Positions 44,636-53,643 of a DNA stretch of 64,000 nucleotides are shown here, in pieces; positions within the stretch are counted from its first letter, which is position 1; each line of letters starts with the position of its first letter. The position numbers and the translations under genes are program-made. The DNA is from Albidovulum sp. (GTDB lineage Bacteria > Pseudomonadota > Alphaproteobacteria > Rhodobacterales > Rhodobacteraceae): contig JALSJQ010000005.1 of NCBI GenBank assembly GCA_026989275.1, positions 45,105 through 109,104 on the forward strand, given 5' to 3'. A model generated the notes under the pieces. The model was not told where the DNA came from, did not search any database, and was given only the letters and a program-made list of their open reading frames with translations.

Positions 44636-45505
44636 CTACTGGCCGCCGCCGAGGCTGTGGACGTAGAACGCCACCTGCCGGATCTCGGCCTCGTCGAGCC
44701 CCCGTTTCGACCAGGAGGGCATCACGCCCTTGCGGCCGTTCTCCACCGTTTCGCGGATCGTGGCCTCGTCGCCCCCGTAGAGCCAGATGGCGTTGGTGAG
44801 GTCGGGAGCGCCGGTTTCCTGATCGCCCTTGCCGTCCTCGCCGTGGCAGGCGGCGCAATTGTCGGCAAAGACGGTGGCCCCGGCTTCGGCCCTGGCGGCG
44901 TCATGCTCCTGTCCCGAGATCTTGAGAACGTATTGCACCACGTTCTCGATCTCGGTCGGCTCGAGCTGGTCCTTCCATGCCGGCATCTCGGAGGTGCGCG
45001 TGTCCTCGTCGTGCTCGTCGTTCACCCCGTGCCGGATGGTGGTGTGGATCGCATCGAGCGTGCCGCCCCAGAGCCATTCGTCGTCGAGGAGGTTGGGATA
45101 CCCCTTCGCGCCCTGGCCGCCCGAGCCGTGGCACTGGGCGCACCAGGTGGCGAAGAGCGCCTTGCCGCCGCGGCGGGCGAAGTCGGCCAGTTGGGGGTCG
45201 TCCTTGATGGCGGCCAGATCGACGGCGACGATCTTCTCCTTGAGCGGCTTGAGCCGGGTGTCGAATTTCTCCATCTCGGCCTGCAGCTCGGCCCGCGAGG
45301 AGTAGCCCAGAACGCCGGGGGTCGCGCCCTCGGTCGAGATGGGCCAGGCGGGGTAGAGGATGGTGTAGATGATCCCCCAGATGATCGTGCCGTAGAAGGT
45401 CCAGAGCCACCAGCGGGGAAGCGGGTTGTTGAATTCCTCGATCCCGTCCCACGAGTGGCCCGTCGTCTCGACCGGGCCCTTCTGCTTGTCGTCTTTCTTT
45501 CTCAT
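44636..45505 (-). CDS. ccoP: Cytochrome c oxidase cbb3-type subunit III (CcoP)
   Basis: CcoP is the diheme cytochrome c subunit that passes electrons to the oxidase. The 289-residue protein has an N-terminal helix (WWLWTFYGTIIWGIIYTIL, 32-50) and two heme-c motifs, CAQCH (122-126) and CAACH (217-221), with axial methionines in SEMPAW and VMPSW. The start overlaps the ccoQ stop (ATGA). It is the final structural gene before the hairpin cluster. Confidence 0.97.
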   Translation of the reverse strand: MRKKDDKQKGPVETTGHSWDGIEEFNNPLPRWWLWTFYGTIIWGIIYTILYPAWPISTEGATPGVLGYSSRAELQAEMEKFDTRLKPLKEKIVAVDLAAIKDDPQLADFARRGGKALFATWCAQCHGSGGQGAKGYPNLLDDEWLWGGTLDAIHTTIRHGVNDEHDEDTRTSEMPAWKDQLEPTEIENVVQYVLKISGQEHDAARAEAGATVFADNCAACHGEDGKGDQETGAPDLTNAIWLYGGDEATIRETVENGRKGVMPSWSKRGLDEAEIRQVAFYVHSLGGGQ

Positions 45506-45735
45506 TTGCGAACCTCCTCGGTGGGCGCCCCCGCGCGGCGCATGGCGCCGGCAACGGCGGGGCCTTCGTCTTCGAGCGGAGCGTCATCGTTGCGAAGGGG
45601 GATGGCGGCGACATCCTCGTAGGCTTCCGAAGAGCCCGGCCGCAGCACCCAGAGCACCACCCCCAGGAAGAAGAGGAACATGGCCAGAAGCACCCAGGTG
45701 TCGGCGAAGTGACGCAGGGTTTCGTAGGTTTCCAT
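45502..45735 (-). CDS. ccoQ: Cbb3-type oxidase subunit CcoQ
   Basis: CcoQ is a small membrane subunit with one helix (WVLLAMFLFFLGVVLWVLRP, about 15-34) and a charged cytoplasmic tail. The 77-residue length is a little longer than usual. Two adjacent ATGs at 45738 and 45735 are possible; the second has better spacing (five bases) to AGGAGG. It overlaps ccoP by four bases and follows ccoO closely. Confidence 0.94.
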   Translation of the reverse strand: METYETLRHFADTWVLLAMFLFFLGVVLWVLRPGSSEAYEDVAAIPLRNDDAPLEDEGPAVAGAMRRAGAPTEEVRK

Positions 45736-45744
45736 CATGTCCTC

Positions 45745-46470
45745 CTATCGTGAGGCGTCGGGCTGGAAGGTGGAGAAGTCCACCAGCGTGCCGAGCATCT
45801 GGAGATAGGCGATGAGCGCGTCCATCTCCGTGAGCTCCGGCTGGCCGTCGAAATTGCGCACCTGGGCCTTCGGGTAGCGCGACTGGATGTCCTCCGCGTC
45901 CGCGTCGGGATCGGCCTGGTTGACGAGGTCCTCCTCGGCCTTGGCGATCATCTCGTCGGTGTAGGGCACGCCGAGGGTCCGCAGCACCTTCATCTCCGCG
46001 ACGATGTCCCCCGCCTCGAGCCGGGTGCGCTTGAGGAAGCCGTATTTCGGCATGATCGAGCCCGGCACCACCGATTGCGGATCGGTCAGGTGATCGACAT
46101 GCCACTGGTCGGAGTAGCGGCCGCCGACACGGGCGAGGTCCGGTCCGGTGCGTTTCGAACCCCACTGGAAGGGGTGGTCATACATCGACTCGGCGGCCAG
46201 CGAGTAGTGCCCGTAACGCTCGACCTCGTCGCGCATGGGCCGGATCATCTGGCTGTGGCAGACATAGCAGCCTTCGCGGATGTAGATGTCCCGCCCCTTG
46301 AGCTCGAGGGGGGAATAGGGCCGCACCCCTTCGACCTTCTCGATGGTGTTGTCGATGTAGAACAGCGGCACGATCTCGACGAGGCCCCCGATCGACACCA
46401 CCAGGAGCGACAGGATGAAGAGAAGGGTGACGTTCTTCTCGATCTTCTGGTGTTTCTTCCACAAGGACAT
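45745..46470 (-). CDS. ccoO: Cytochrome c oxidase cbb3-type subunit II (CcoO)
   Basis: CcoO is the membrane-anchored monoheme cytochrome c subunit. The 241-residue protein has an N-terminal helix ([20 protein letters not shown], 16-35), a heme-c motif CYVCH (68-72), the axial methionine in PGSIMPKYG, and the typical block [20 protein letters not shown] strong GGAGGG precedes the ATG. The gene starts 11 bases after ccoN stops. Confidence 0.97.
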   Translation of the reverse strand: MSLWKKHQKIEKNVTLLFILSLLVVSIGGLVEIVPLFYIDNTIEKVEGVRPYSPLELKGRDIYIREGCYVCHSQMIRPMRDEVERYGHYSLAAESMYDHPFQWGSKRTGPDLARVGGRYSDQWHVDHLTDPQSVVPGSIMPKYGFLKRTRLEAGDIVAEMKVLRTLGVPYTDEMIAKAEEDLVNQADPDADAEDIQSRYPKAQVRNFDGQPELTEMDALIAYLQMLGTLVDFSTFQPDASR

Positions 46471-46481
46471 GTCGCCCTCCC

Positions 46482-48080
46482 TTATTCCGCCGGCACTTCG
46501 GCCGGGGTTGCGGACTTCTTCTCCTCGACGGAGGTGACGGTCTTCCACAGGTTCCAGGCCATGATCAGCGCCCCGACGAGGAACATCGTGCCGCCGAGCG
46601 CCCGCACCACGTACATCGGGTGCTTGGCGATCACCGTGTCGATGAAGGCGTTGACGAGGAAGCCGTTCTGATCGACCTCGCGCCACATCAGCCCTTCCAT
46701 GATGCCGGTGACCCACATCGAGGCCGCGTAGAGCACGATGCCGATCATCGCGAGCCAGAAGTGCCAGGCGACGAGCCGGGTCGAGTAGAGCCGCTCACGC
46801 TTCCACAGCCGCGGGGTCAGGAAGTAGAGCGCGCCGAAGGAGATCATGGCCACCCAGCCGAGCGCCCCCGAATGCACATGGCCGATGGTCCAGTCGGTGT
46901 AGTGCGAAAGCGAGTTCACCGCCTTGATCGACATCATCGGCCCTTCGAAGGTGCTCATGCCGTAGAAGGCGACGGCGGTCACCATCATGCGGATGATCGG
47001 GTCGGTCCTGAGCTTGTCCCAGGCGCCCGAGAGCGTCATCAGCCCGTTGATCATGCCGCCCCAGGAGGGCATCCACAGGATCACCGAGAACACCATGCCC
47101 AGCGTCTGCGCCCAGTCGGGCAGGGCGGTGTAGTGCAGATGGTGCGGGCCGGCCCAGATGTAGAGGAAGATCAGCGCCCAGAAGTGGACGATCGACAGCT
47201 TGTAGGAATAGACCGGCCGCTCGGCCTGCTTGGGCACGAAATAGTACATCATGCCGAGAAAGCCCGCCGTCAGGAAGAAGCCCACGGCGTTGTGGCCGTA
47301 CCACCACTGGATGAGCGCATCCTGCACCCCGGCCCAGGCGATCACCGATTTCGAGCCGAGAAGCGACACCGGAATCGCCACGTTGTTGCCCAGATGCAGC
47401 ATGGCGATGGTGACGATGAAGGCGAGGTAGAACCAGTTGGCCACATAGATGTGCGGTTCCTTGCGCTTCACCAGCGTGCCGATGAAGACGGCGAGATAGG
47501 CGACCCAGACGATGGTCAGCCACAGATCGACATACCATTCGGGTTCGGCATATTCCTTCGACTGGGTGGCGCCGAGCAGATAGCCCGTTGCCGCCAGCAC
47601 GATGAACAGCTGGTAGCCCCAGAAGACGAATTTCGCGAGGGGCACGTTCCACAGCCGCGCGGCGGAGGTCCGTTGCACCACGTAGAAGGAGGTGGTGATG
47701 AGCGCGGTGCCACCGAAGGCGAAGATCACCGCTGATGTGTGCAGCGGCCGCAGCCGGCCGAAGTTGAGATAGGGCTGGGCCCATTCGAAGTTGAGCGCGG
47801 GATAGGCCAGCTGGAAGGCGATGAAGACGCCGACGAGAAAGCCGACCACCCCCCAGAAGGTGCTGAGGATCACCCCCCAGCGGATGAGCCCGTCCTCGTA
47901 GCCGGCGGGTTCGGGTCGCGCTTCGCCGAAATGGCGCAGCGTGCGGATGAAAAGCCCGGCCGCCACGAGCATGAAGATCAGCGCATGCACCTGGAAGGCC
48001 AGATCATGGGCGTAATTCGCCACGATCGCGGCCCCGACCGCGACCACGCCCAGAATGGCAAGTTTGATTGTGTCGAGCAT
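46482..48080 (-). CDS. ccoN: Cytochrome c oxidase cbb3-type subunit I (CcoN)
   Basis: CcoN is the catalytic subunit of the high-affinity cbb3 oxidase, holding heme b, heme b3 and CuB. The 532-residue membrane protein has H114 in RPLHTSAV, H263 in WWYGHNAV, the CuB pair H313-H314 in [13 protein letters not shown], and H401/H403 in [10 protein letters not shown]. About twelve helices are present. It is transcribed toward ccoOQP from a promoter with an FNR-type box 87-100 bases upstream. Confidence 0.98.
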   Translation of the reverse strand: MLDTIKLAILGVVAVGAAIVANYAHDLAFQVHALIFMLVAAGLFIRTLRHFGEARPEPAGYEDGLIRWGVILSTFWGVVGFLVGVFIAFQLAYPALNFEWAQPYLNFGRLRPLHTSAVIFAFGGTALITTSFYVVQRTSAARLWNVPLAKFVFWGYQLFIVLAATGYLLGATQSKEYAEPEWYVDLWLTIVWVAYLAVFIGTLVKRKEPHIYVANWFYLAFIVTIAMLHLGNNVAIPVSLLGSKSVIAWAGVQDALIQWWYGHNAVGFFLTAGFLGMMYYFVPKQAERPVYSYKLSIVHFWALIFLYIWAGPHHLHYTALPDWAQTLGMVFSVILWMPSWGGMINGLMTLSGAWDKLRTDPIIRMMVTAVAFYGMSTFEGPMMSIKAVNSLSHYTDWTIGHVHSGALGWVAMISFGALYFLTPRLWKRERLYSTRLVAWHFWLAMIGIVLYAASMWVTGIMEGLMWREVDQNGFLVNAFIDTVIAKHPMYVVRALGGTMFLVGALIMAWNLWKTVTSVEEKKSATPAEVPAE

Positions 48081-48166
48081 CGCATGCCCCCCGCTTGAAC
48101 AGGAATCGACGTCCGCCGGAACGCCCGGCGTTCTCCCCGCTTCTATCGCCCCCTCCCCCCGTCTCC

Positions 48167-48180
48167 TTGATCCATGTCAA
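48167..48180 (-). promoter_or_regulatory. FNR/FnrL box upstream of ccoN
   Basis: On the minus strand the site reads TTGAC-ATGG-ATCAA, one mismatch from the consensus TTGAT-N4-ATCAA. About 19 bases downstream is GATAGA, a candidate -10. It lies in the gap to a divergent universal stress protein gene and could act on both directions. Confidence 0.8.
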
Positions 48181-48363
48181 AGGAAGGAAATTGTCCGGCG
48201 CCCATGCTGCGGCAGAGGGCCGCGGATCGGCCGGGCGTCGCGGCTGCGGCCGAGGTGGCCGGCGCCGACTTGAAATGCCGGGTTCGTGCACCGATTTCGA
48301 GAGGGGATGTGTGCTCCCGGCGGGCATCGTGACGGCAACCGGGGACAGCGAGAGGAGAGGGAC

Positions 48364-49212
48364 ATGCTGGAATACAGGACCATTCAGACGATCTGGGACG
48401 AGGCCGAGGCCACGCGCCCGGCGCTCGATGCCGCGCTCGGCATCGCCCGCCTTGCCGAAGGGCATCTCGATGTCTTCGCCTTCGGCATCGACCGTTTCGA
48501 GCCGGGCTACTATTTCGCCTCCGTCTCGCCCGACATGGTGGCCGACAGTCTCGAGCGCGCCCGCGCCGAGGCTGCCGCGCGCGAGGCGTCGGCCCGCGGG
48601 ATCCTCGAGCGCGAGGACGTGCCCTGGGCGATCCGCCCGGTGGTCGCCCCGCTCGGAGCCCTCAAGGAGAGTGCCGGCCGGCTGATGCGCTTTTCCGATC
48701 TCGTCGTGCTGCCGCGGCCGGGGGATCGCGACGATGCCGATCTGCTGCAGCTGATCGCCGACGGCGCGCTCTTCGTCGGGCGCTCGCGGGTGCTGCTGTG
48801 GCCCGAAACCGCCGAATGGAACCCCGACCGCTTCGGCCGCAACGTGATCGTCGCCTGGAACGAATCCGACGAGGCGTTGAGAGCCGTGCGCTCGGCGCTG
48901 CCGATCCTCAGGGGGGCCGAGATGGTGCAGATCCTGATGATCGACCCGCCCGTGCGCGGGGCGGAGGAGGCCGAACCGGGCGAGGATCTCTCGCTCTATC
49001 TCTCGCGCCACGGGGTGAAGACCGAGATCGTTCTCGAGCCGAAGACCCTGCCCGATGTGGCCGACCAGATCTTCCGCCATGCCGAGGAGGTGCTGGCCGA
49101 CATGGTGGTGATGGGGGCCTTCTCCCATTCGCGGCTGCGCGAATTCCTTCTCGGCGGGGTCACGACCGGGGTGATGAAGCGTGCCCCGCTGCCGGTCTTC
49201 ATGGCGCATTGA
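48364..49212 (+). CDS. Universal stress protein family (two-domain)
   Basis: The 282-residue product is a tandem UspA-type protein. The second domain is clear: VIVAWNESDEALRAVRSALPIL (about 160-181) and the nucleotide/phosphate site MGAFSHSRLREFLLGGVTTGVMKRAPLPVFM (about 249-280). The first domain is less conserved. UspA-like proteins bind ATP or AMP and help cells survive stress, including oxygen limitation. The start at 48364 has GAGAGGG upstream. It is divergent from ccoN, sharing an FNR-box region. Confidence 0.9.
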   Translation: MLEYRTIQTIWDEAEATRPALDAALGIARLAEGHLDVFAFGIDRFEPGYYFASVSPDMVADSLERARAEAAAREASARGILEREDVPWAIRPVVAPLGALKESAGRLMRFSDLVVLPRPGDRDDADLLQLIADGALFVGRSRVLLWPETAEWNPDRFGRNVIVAWNESDEALRAVRSALPILRGAEMVQILMIDPPVRGAEEAEPGEDLSLYLSRHGVKTEIVLEPKTLPDVADQIFRHAEEVLADMVVMGAFSHSRLREFLLGGVTTGVMKRAPLPVFMAH

Positions 49213-49443
49213 CGGGGCGACAGGGCCGCGACGGAGGACGGGGGCGCCGCCTTCCCCGTGGCGGGCGGCGCGTGCCCGTGTGGCCCGGCGCCTTCGACAA
49301 TTTGCCGCATCTTCCCCGCATCCTTTTCCTTGATCGCGAACCGCCCGGTTCTGTTCAATGTTTCCGGGACGGGAAGCGTTCCCCCGGCCGCCGTCGGCGG
49401 CAGGGCAAAAACGGAAAGAAGCAAGGATACGGGGAGGAAATTC

Positions 49444-50235
49444 ATGGAACAGGTTGCAGGCGACACCCCGTCGCGCCTGCCCGGGATTTGCCGGTTGACC
49501 CTGGCGGATCTCGGGGCGGCGCTGGCCGCGGGCTGGCGCGATCTGAAGCGCGCGCCCCAATGCGGCGTCTTCGTTTCGGCCATCTTCGTTCTGGCCGGCA
49601 TGTATGTCTTCTGGGAACTGGCCGCGGCAGGCGGCGGATGGTGGATCTTCGTCGTCGCCCTCGGCTTTCCGCTGGTGGCGCCCTTTGCCGCCGTCGGCTT
49701 CTACGAGATCTCGCGGCGGCTCGAACAGGGGGAGCCGGTGTCCTTCGGGCGGGTGTTCGAGCGGATCCTGCACGAGCGCAACCGCCAGGTGCCGTCGATG
49801 GTGGTGTTCATGCTGCTGGTCTTCATGTTCTGGGTGTTTGCCGCCCATCTCGTCTTCGGGCTGTTCTTCGGCGCCTCGGCGATGATGGACATCAGCTCCT
49901 CCTTCGCCCTCCTGTGGTCGCCCCGCGGCCTCGCCATGCTGGCGACGGGCTCGCTCGTGGGGGCGGCCTTCGCCTTTCTCGTCTTCGCGACCACGGTGAT
50001 CGGCCTGCCGCTCATCGTCGATCGCGAGATCGACGTGGTGAGCGCCGCCATCGTCAGCTGGAAGGTGGTGCTGGGCAATCCCGGTCCGATGCTGGTCTGG
50101 GCGGTGACGGTGAGCGCGCTGCTGCTTCTCGGCATGGTGCCCTTCTTCCTCGGCCTCTTCGTCGTGCTGCCGCTTCTTGGCCATGCCACCTGGCATCTCT
50201 ACCGCCGGGCGGTTCTTCCCGACGAGGCCGCCTGA
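49444..50235 (+). CDS. DUF2189 family membrane protein
   Basis: The 263-residue protein has about six hydrophobic helices and the DUF2189 pattern: LGAALAAGWRDLKRAPQCGVFV, FPLVAPFAAVGFYEISRRLEQGEPVS, and DREIDVVSAAIVSWKVVLGNPGPMLVW. GGGGAGGAAA lies just before the ATG. The family has no known function. It follows the usp gene by 231 bases and may be transcribed separately. Confidence 0.85.
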   Translation: MEQVAGDTPSRLPGICRLTLADLGAALAAGWRDLKRAPQCGVFVSAIFVLAGMYVFWELAAAGGGWWIFVVALGFPLVAPFAAVGFYEISRRLEQGEPVSFGRVFERILHERNRQVPSMVVFMLLVFMFWVFAAHLVFGLFFGASAMMDISSSFALLWSPRGLAMLATGSLVGAAFAFLVFATTVIGLPLIVDREIDVVSAAIVSWKVVLGNPGPMLVWAVTVSALLLLGMVPFFLGLFVVLPLLGHATWHLYRRAVLPDEAA

Positions 50236-50558
50236 AGGCGGGGCCGCATCGCGGTTGCGGGCGGAAGCGCCGGGGCGCGAGGGAAGGGTGCGAAGAAGAG
50301 GAGCGCAAAGGGGCGCTCTTCACGAACCCGGGCATGTGTGACGGCTGAAGCCGGGAGCGGCTTCCGTGCGCTCCGTGCGCATCGCCCCGGCAGCTCCTTC
50401 TTTCTGCGCGGAAACCGAAGAAACGCGAAGGGGGAGCCCCTCGTGAAGCGGGCTCCCCCCCCCTCGTGCATGTGCGATGGCAGAAGCGATCCGCCCCATC
50501 GTGCCCGCCGAATGGCGAAGGGCTCTCCCTTCGTGCGCATCCGGGGCCGAAGGGACGC
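50236..50558. other. Intergenic region with two hairpins between convergent genes
   Basis: No gene is seen here. A 10-bp stem (GGGGGAGCCC/GGGCTCCCCC, 50430-50459) and a 7-bp stem (CGAAGGG/CCCTTCG, 50516-50533) probably end the converging transcripts, but neither is followed by a clear T-run. The strings near 50391-50410 and 50461-50475 look like partial copies of the same sequence. Confidence 0.55.
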
Positions 50559-51107
50559 TCAGCCCTTGGCCGGTTGCGAAGCGGGCTTGGCGGCGGGCTT
50601 GGCGGCGGCCGGCCGCGCTGCCGGGGCGGCGCCCTGCGCGGCCTGCTTCTGGCCGGTGGCCAGCGGATCTTCCTGGCGCTGGACCGAACCTTCGAAATGC
50701 GCCCCCGATTCGATGGCGATGGTCTTGTGGATGATGTCGCCCTCGACCCGGGCGGTCGAGGTCAGCCGCACCTTGATGCCGCGCACGCGGCCGACCACGC
50801 GGCCATTGACGACGATGTCGTCGGCGACGATCTCGCCGCGGATGAGAGCACCTTCGCCGACGGTAAGGATATGAGCCCGGATGTCGCCCTCGACCGTGCC
50901 CTCGACGACGATGTCGCCGGTGGTGACGAGATTGCCCTTCACCGTCAGGTCGTTGGAAAGAAGCGAAGGCGGTGCCTTCGGCGCCGGCTTGGCATCGGGC
51001 GCCCTGGGAGCGGCCGGGGCTGCCGGCTTGCCGGCGGCCGGCTCGGTCGGTGCCGCCGGGCGGGTGGGTTCGGAGCTCTTGCTGGCGATCTTGCTCTTAG
51101 AAAACAT
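50559..51107 (-). CDS. Bactofilin (polymer-forming cytoskeletal protein)
   Basis: The 182-residue protein has the central bactofilin beta-helix (LTVKGNLVTTGDIVVEGTVEGDIRAHILTVGEGALIRGE and further repeats ending HKTIAIESGAHFEG, about residues 50-150) flanked by Ala/Pro/Lys-rich disordered ends. Bactofilins polymerise without nucleotides and recruit peptidoglycan enzymes. The start at 51107 lies 11 bases inside the end of the upstream M23 gene, so the two are translationally coupled, supporting a joint role in cell shape. Confidence 0.94.
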   Translation of the reverse strand: MFSKSKIASKSSEPTRPAAPTEPAAGKPAAPAAPRAPDAKPAPKAPPSLLSNDLTVKGNLVTTGDIVVEGTVEGDIRAHILTVGEGALIRGEIVADDIVVNGRVVGRVRGIKVRLTSTARVEGDIIHKTIAIESGAHFEGSVQRQEDPLATGQKQAAQGAAPAARPAAAKPAAKPASQPAKG

Positions 51108-52431
51108 CTTCTGCTGCCCTGATGTATTTGCTCGGATTGGTTGGACGCTTGCCGACACGCACTTCGTAGTGGACATGGGATCCGGTGCTGCGGCCCGTGC
51201 TTCCCATATCACCGATCCGGTCGCCGCGCGACACCTTCTGCCCCTTTTTGACGCGAATGCGCGAAAGATGAGCATAGCGCGTCCGGTAGCCGAGGGCATG
51301 CCGGATCTCGACGACCTTGCCATAGCCCGTCATCCAGCCGGCATAGGTGACGGTGCCATCACCGGTGGCCAGGACCGGCGTGCCGTAGGGCGCGGCCATG
51401 TCGATGCCCTCATGCATCCGGCGCTGGCCGCTGATCGGGTGCCTGCGCATCCCGTAGCGCGAGGTGACGCGGAAGGCGCGCCGCACCGGCAGGCCGAGGG
51501 GAACGGCGGTGGCGGCGAGGCGGTAGAGATTGACCTGGTCGATCTCGGCGAGAATGCGCTCGGCGCGGCGCATGTCCGGGTCGTCGATCGCGCCCTTGCT
51601 CGAGGCGACCACCGGGCCGAGCGGCCCGCCGAGCCCCGAATAGCCGCGGCGCACGTCCTCGATCAGCTTGTCCGCCGGGATGCCGGCCTTCTCGAACATC
51701 TTGCGGATCGGCAGCACGGAGACGGTGAGCGCGTCCTCGAGCCGCGAGAAGATCCGCCGGTTCTTCTCGCGCAGGAGGCGTATGCTGTGGCGCAGCTCGT
51801 CGGCGCGGCTCTTCGCTCCGGCTGCGGCGAGAAGGGCGCTGTCGCGTTCGCGGGCGACGAGGTCGAGATTGTCCGCGAGGACGAGGATGGTGCTCTCGGA
51901 CTCCTCGAGGCGGGCGGCGAGGGCCCGGGTGTCGCGGGCCTTGTCGGCGGCCTCGAGGCTGGCGAGGCGGTTGCGGGCCTCGTCGCGTTCATGCACCGCC
52001 TTGCGCAGGAGCTGGTGGACGGTGTCGAGTCCCTTCTCGAGCTCGAAGCGCCGGTCCTCGGCCTCGATGAGGGCGGTCTGCTGGGCCGAAAGCTGTGCGA
52101 GGGCGGCACGGAAGCGGCTGCGGGCGCTTGCGGCCTCGGCGGCGAAACGGTCGCGTTCGGCCTCGAGCTCGGAAAGCCGCGCCTCGTAAAGGCTCTTCTG
52201 GCGGCTGATCTGCTCGCGCAGGCCGCTGGCGTCGATGGCGCTGATCGACAGCACCGCCGCCGACCAGATCCCCCAGCCGATGAGGCCGAGGGCGCTCGCT
52301 GCGAGGCCGATCTGCGCGAGGGGCGTCAGCCGGAAATAGCGCACGCCCTCGTCGGAGCGCAGAAAGACCCGCTTTTCCGGGAGCCTTCCTTCCAGCTTCG
52401 CATTGATGCGGGACAGGATGGCGGCCGGCAT
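51097..52431 (-). CDS. M23-family LytM metallopeptidase with coiled coil
   Basis: The 444-residue protein has an N-terminal transmembrane helix (about 45-65), a long coiled coil (about 70-225), and a C-terminal LytM domain (about 315-440). The zinc ligands are in HEGIDMAAP (HxxxD) and SHVHYEVRV (HxH), both intact, so it should be an active endopeptidase. It overlaps bactofilin, the common pair in alphaproteobacterial cell-shape modules. GAGGAGA precedes the ATG at 52431. Confidence 0.93.
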   Translation of the reverse strand: MPAAILSRINAKLEGRLPEKRVFLRSDEGVRYFRLTPLAQIGLAASALGLIGWGIWSAAVLSISAIDASGLREQISRQKSLYEARLSELEAERDRFAAEAASARSRFRAALAQLSAQQTALIEAEDRRFELEKGLDTVHQLLRKAVHERDEARNRLASLEAADKARDTRALAARLEESESTILVLADNLDLVARERDSALLAAAGAKSRADELRHSIRLLREKNRRIFSRLEDALTVSVLPIRKMFEKAGIPADKLIEDVRRGYSGLGGPLGPVVASSKGAIDDPDMRRAERILAEIDQVNLYRLAATAVPLGLPVRRAFRVTSRYGMRRHPISGQRRMHEGIDMAAPYGTPVLATGDGTVTYAGWMTGYGKVVEIRHALGYRTRYAHLSRIRVKKGQKVSRGDRIGDMGSTGRSTGSHVHYEVRVGKRPTNPSKYIRAAEDVF

Positions 52432-53037
52432 GTCATCTCCTCGTCCGTCTGGGCACGGTCCGTCCGTGCGCGGTTCCGTTGTCGATCGCAGCCCCGTCGC
52501 CGGTGGTGGTCCCGGCTTCGGCAACGACCGTCATGCGGATCGCGCCTTGGGCGGGTCGGACGTGTGGCCGGCACGATCGCCGCGCCCCTGCAGGCGCGGG
52601 AAGGCGCCGCACGTTCCGAACGGAGATTAGGGAAAGGGGGGCGGTGGTGCAACGGATTGTTGACGAAATCACCCCCGGTGCCGATCGGGTGGCAGTTTCT
52701 TGCCACCCGTGCTCGCGTGTCCGGCGGTGCTCGGGACGGCCGGCTCCGCCTGCCCTCCGCTTCTCTCCCGGCGCGCGGGGCTGTCGCCCGCCCGGATGCA
52801 CCGGATCCCGGCGTGCATCCGGCGCGTAACGGGTTTTCCCCGTCCGCCAGGGAAATCGCGCCCGGAAATCCGGGCCGGAATCTTGCCGGTCTCGCTGGCA
52901 GAAGGCCCCGCCGGCCCCGGTCATGCCCGGCGCCGCAGTTTTCCCCCTCGTGGTGACGAGGCGGCCCGCTCGGGATCGCCCCATCGGCCGTTTCGTTTCT
53001 CCCGTCTACCATTTCAGGCGCGGCGGCGCTTGCGTTG
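52432..53037. other. Intergenic region with two hairpins, no gene seen
   Basis: This 606-base gap between two minus-strand genes has no convincing ORF. It holds two inverted repeats: CGGGTGGCA/TGCCACCCG (52686-52709, 6-base loop) and CGGATGCA/TGCATCCG (52793-52821). TTGTTGACGAAATC near 52658-52671 may be part of a plus-strand -35. These may belong to the promoter and leader of the M23 gene. Confidence 0.5.
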
Positions 53038-53643
53038 TCAGGCGCTGAGGACGCCGAGGTCGAGAGGCAGGAAGTCCACCACCGGGGCCTGGCGCGCCAG
53101 CTCCCCCGCGACCAGCCGAGGATCGGGCAGCGGTGTTCCGAGGGCGGCGTAGAGGCCGGGAAATCCCCGCGACTGGAGCTGCCGGGCGATCTCGAGCGGA
53201 TCGAGCCGTGATGCATAGAGCGGAGAGAGCACCAGCGTGTCGCGGTCGAGATCGTCGTCATGGCACAGGGCGAGCGCGCTTGCGGGCAGGTCGATCCAGT
53301 CGGTCGCGTGGATCCGGTCGAGGGGTGGTGCGTGGCGCAGGGCCGGGGGCAGATCGAGGGCGACGATGCGCCGCCAGTGCCGGGCGAGGCGGCGGGGCAG
53401 TGCCGGGCGCGTCCCGGCAGGGGCGGGGGCCAGAGGCTTGGGGAAGGGGGAAGTGCGGCGGGAGGCCGGGAAGGCGAGCACCACGCCCTGCGCCCTTGTC
53501 GATGTGCGTCGCGGCTCCGTGGAAGGCGCAGGGACCGGCCCGGCGCCGCGGCGTCGGATGCGGGAGAGGGGCAGGACGACGACACGGGGCGCTTCGGGCG
53601 TCTCGGGCGGGCGGGGCAGACGAAAGTCTCGCGGCAAGGTCAT
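53038..53643 (-). CDS. Hypothetical protein, conserved-looking
   Basis: The 201-residue product starts at 53643 with a good GAGGAG site. Its N-terminal half is Pro/Arg-rich and probably disordered. The C-terminal half reads as a compact domain: IVALDLPPALRHAPP, DWIDLPASALALCHDDDLDRDTLVLSPLYASRLDPLEIARQLQ, and ending LGVLSA. I recognise no domain or catalytic motif. It may belong to a Rhodobacterales-specific family, but I cannot verify that. No operon partner is close. Confidence 0.65.
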   Translation of the reverse strand: MTLPRDFRLPRPPETPEAPRVVVLPLSRIRRRGAGPVPAPSTEPRRTSTRAQGVVLAFPASRRTSPFPKPLAPAPAGTRPALPRRLARHWRRIVALDLPPALRHAPPLDRIHATDWIDLPASALALCHDDDLDRDTLVLSPLYASRLDPLEIARQLQSRGFPGLYAALGTPLPDPRLVAGELARQAPVVDFLPLDLGVLSA

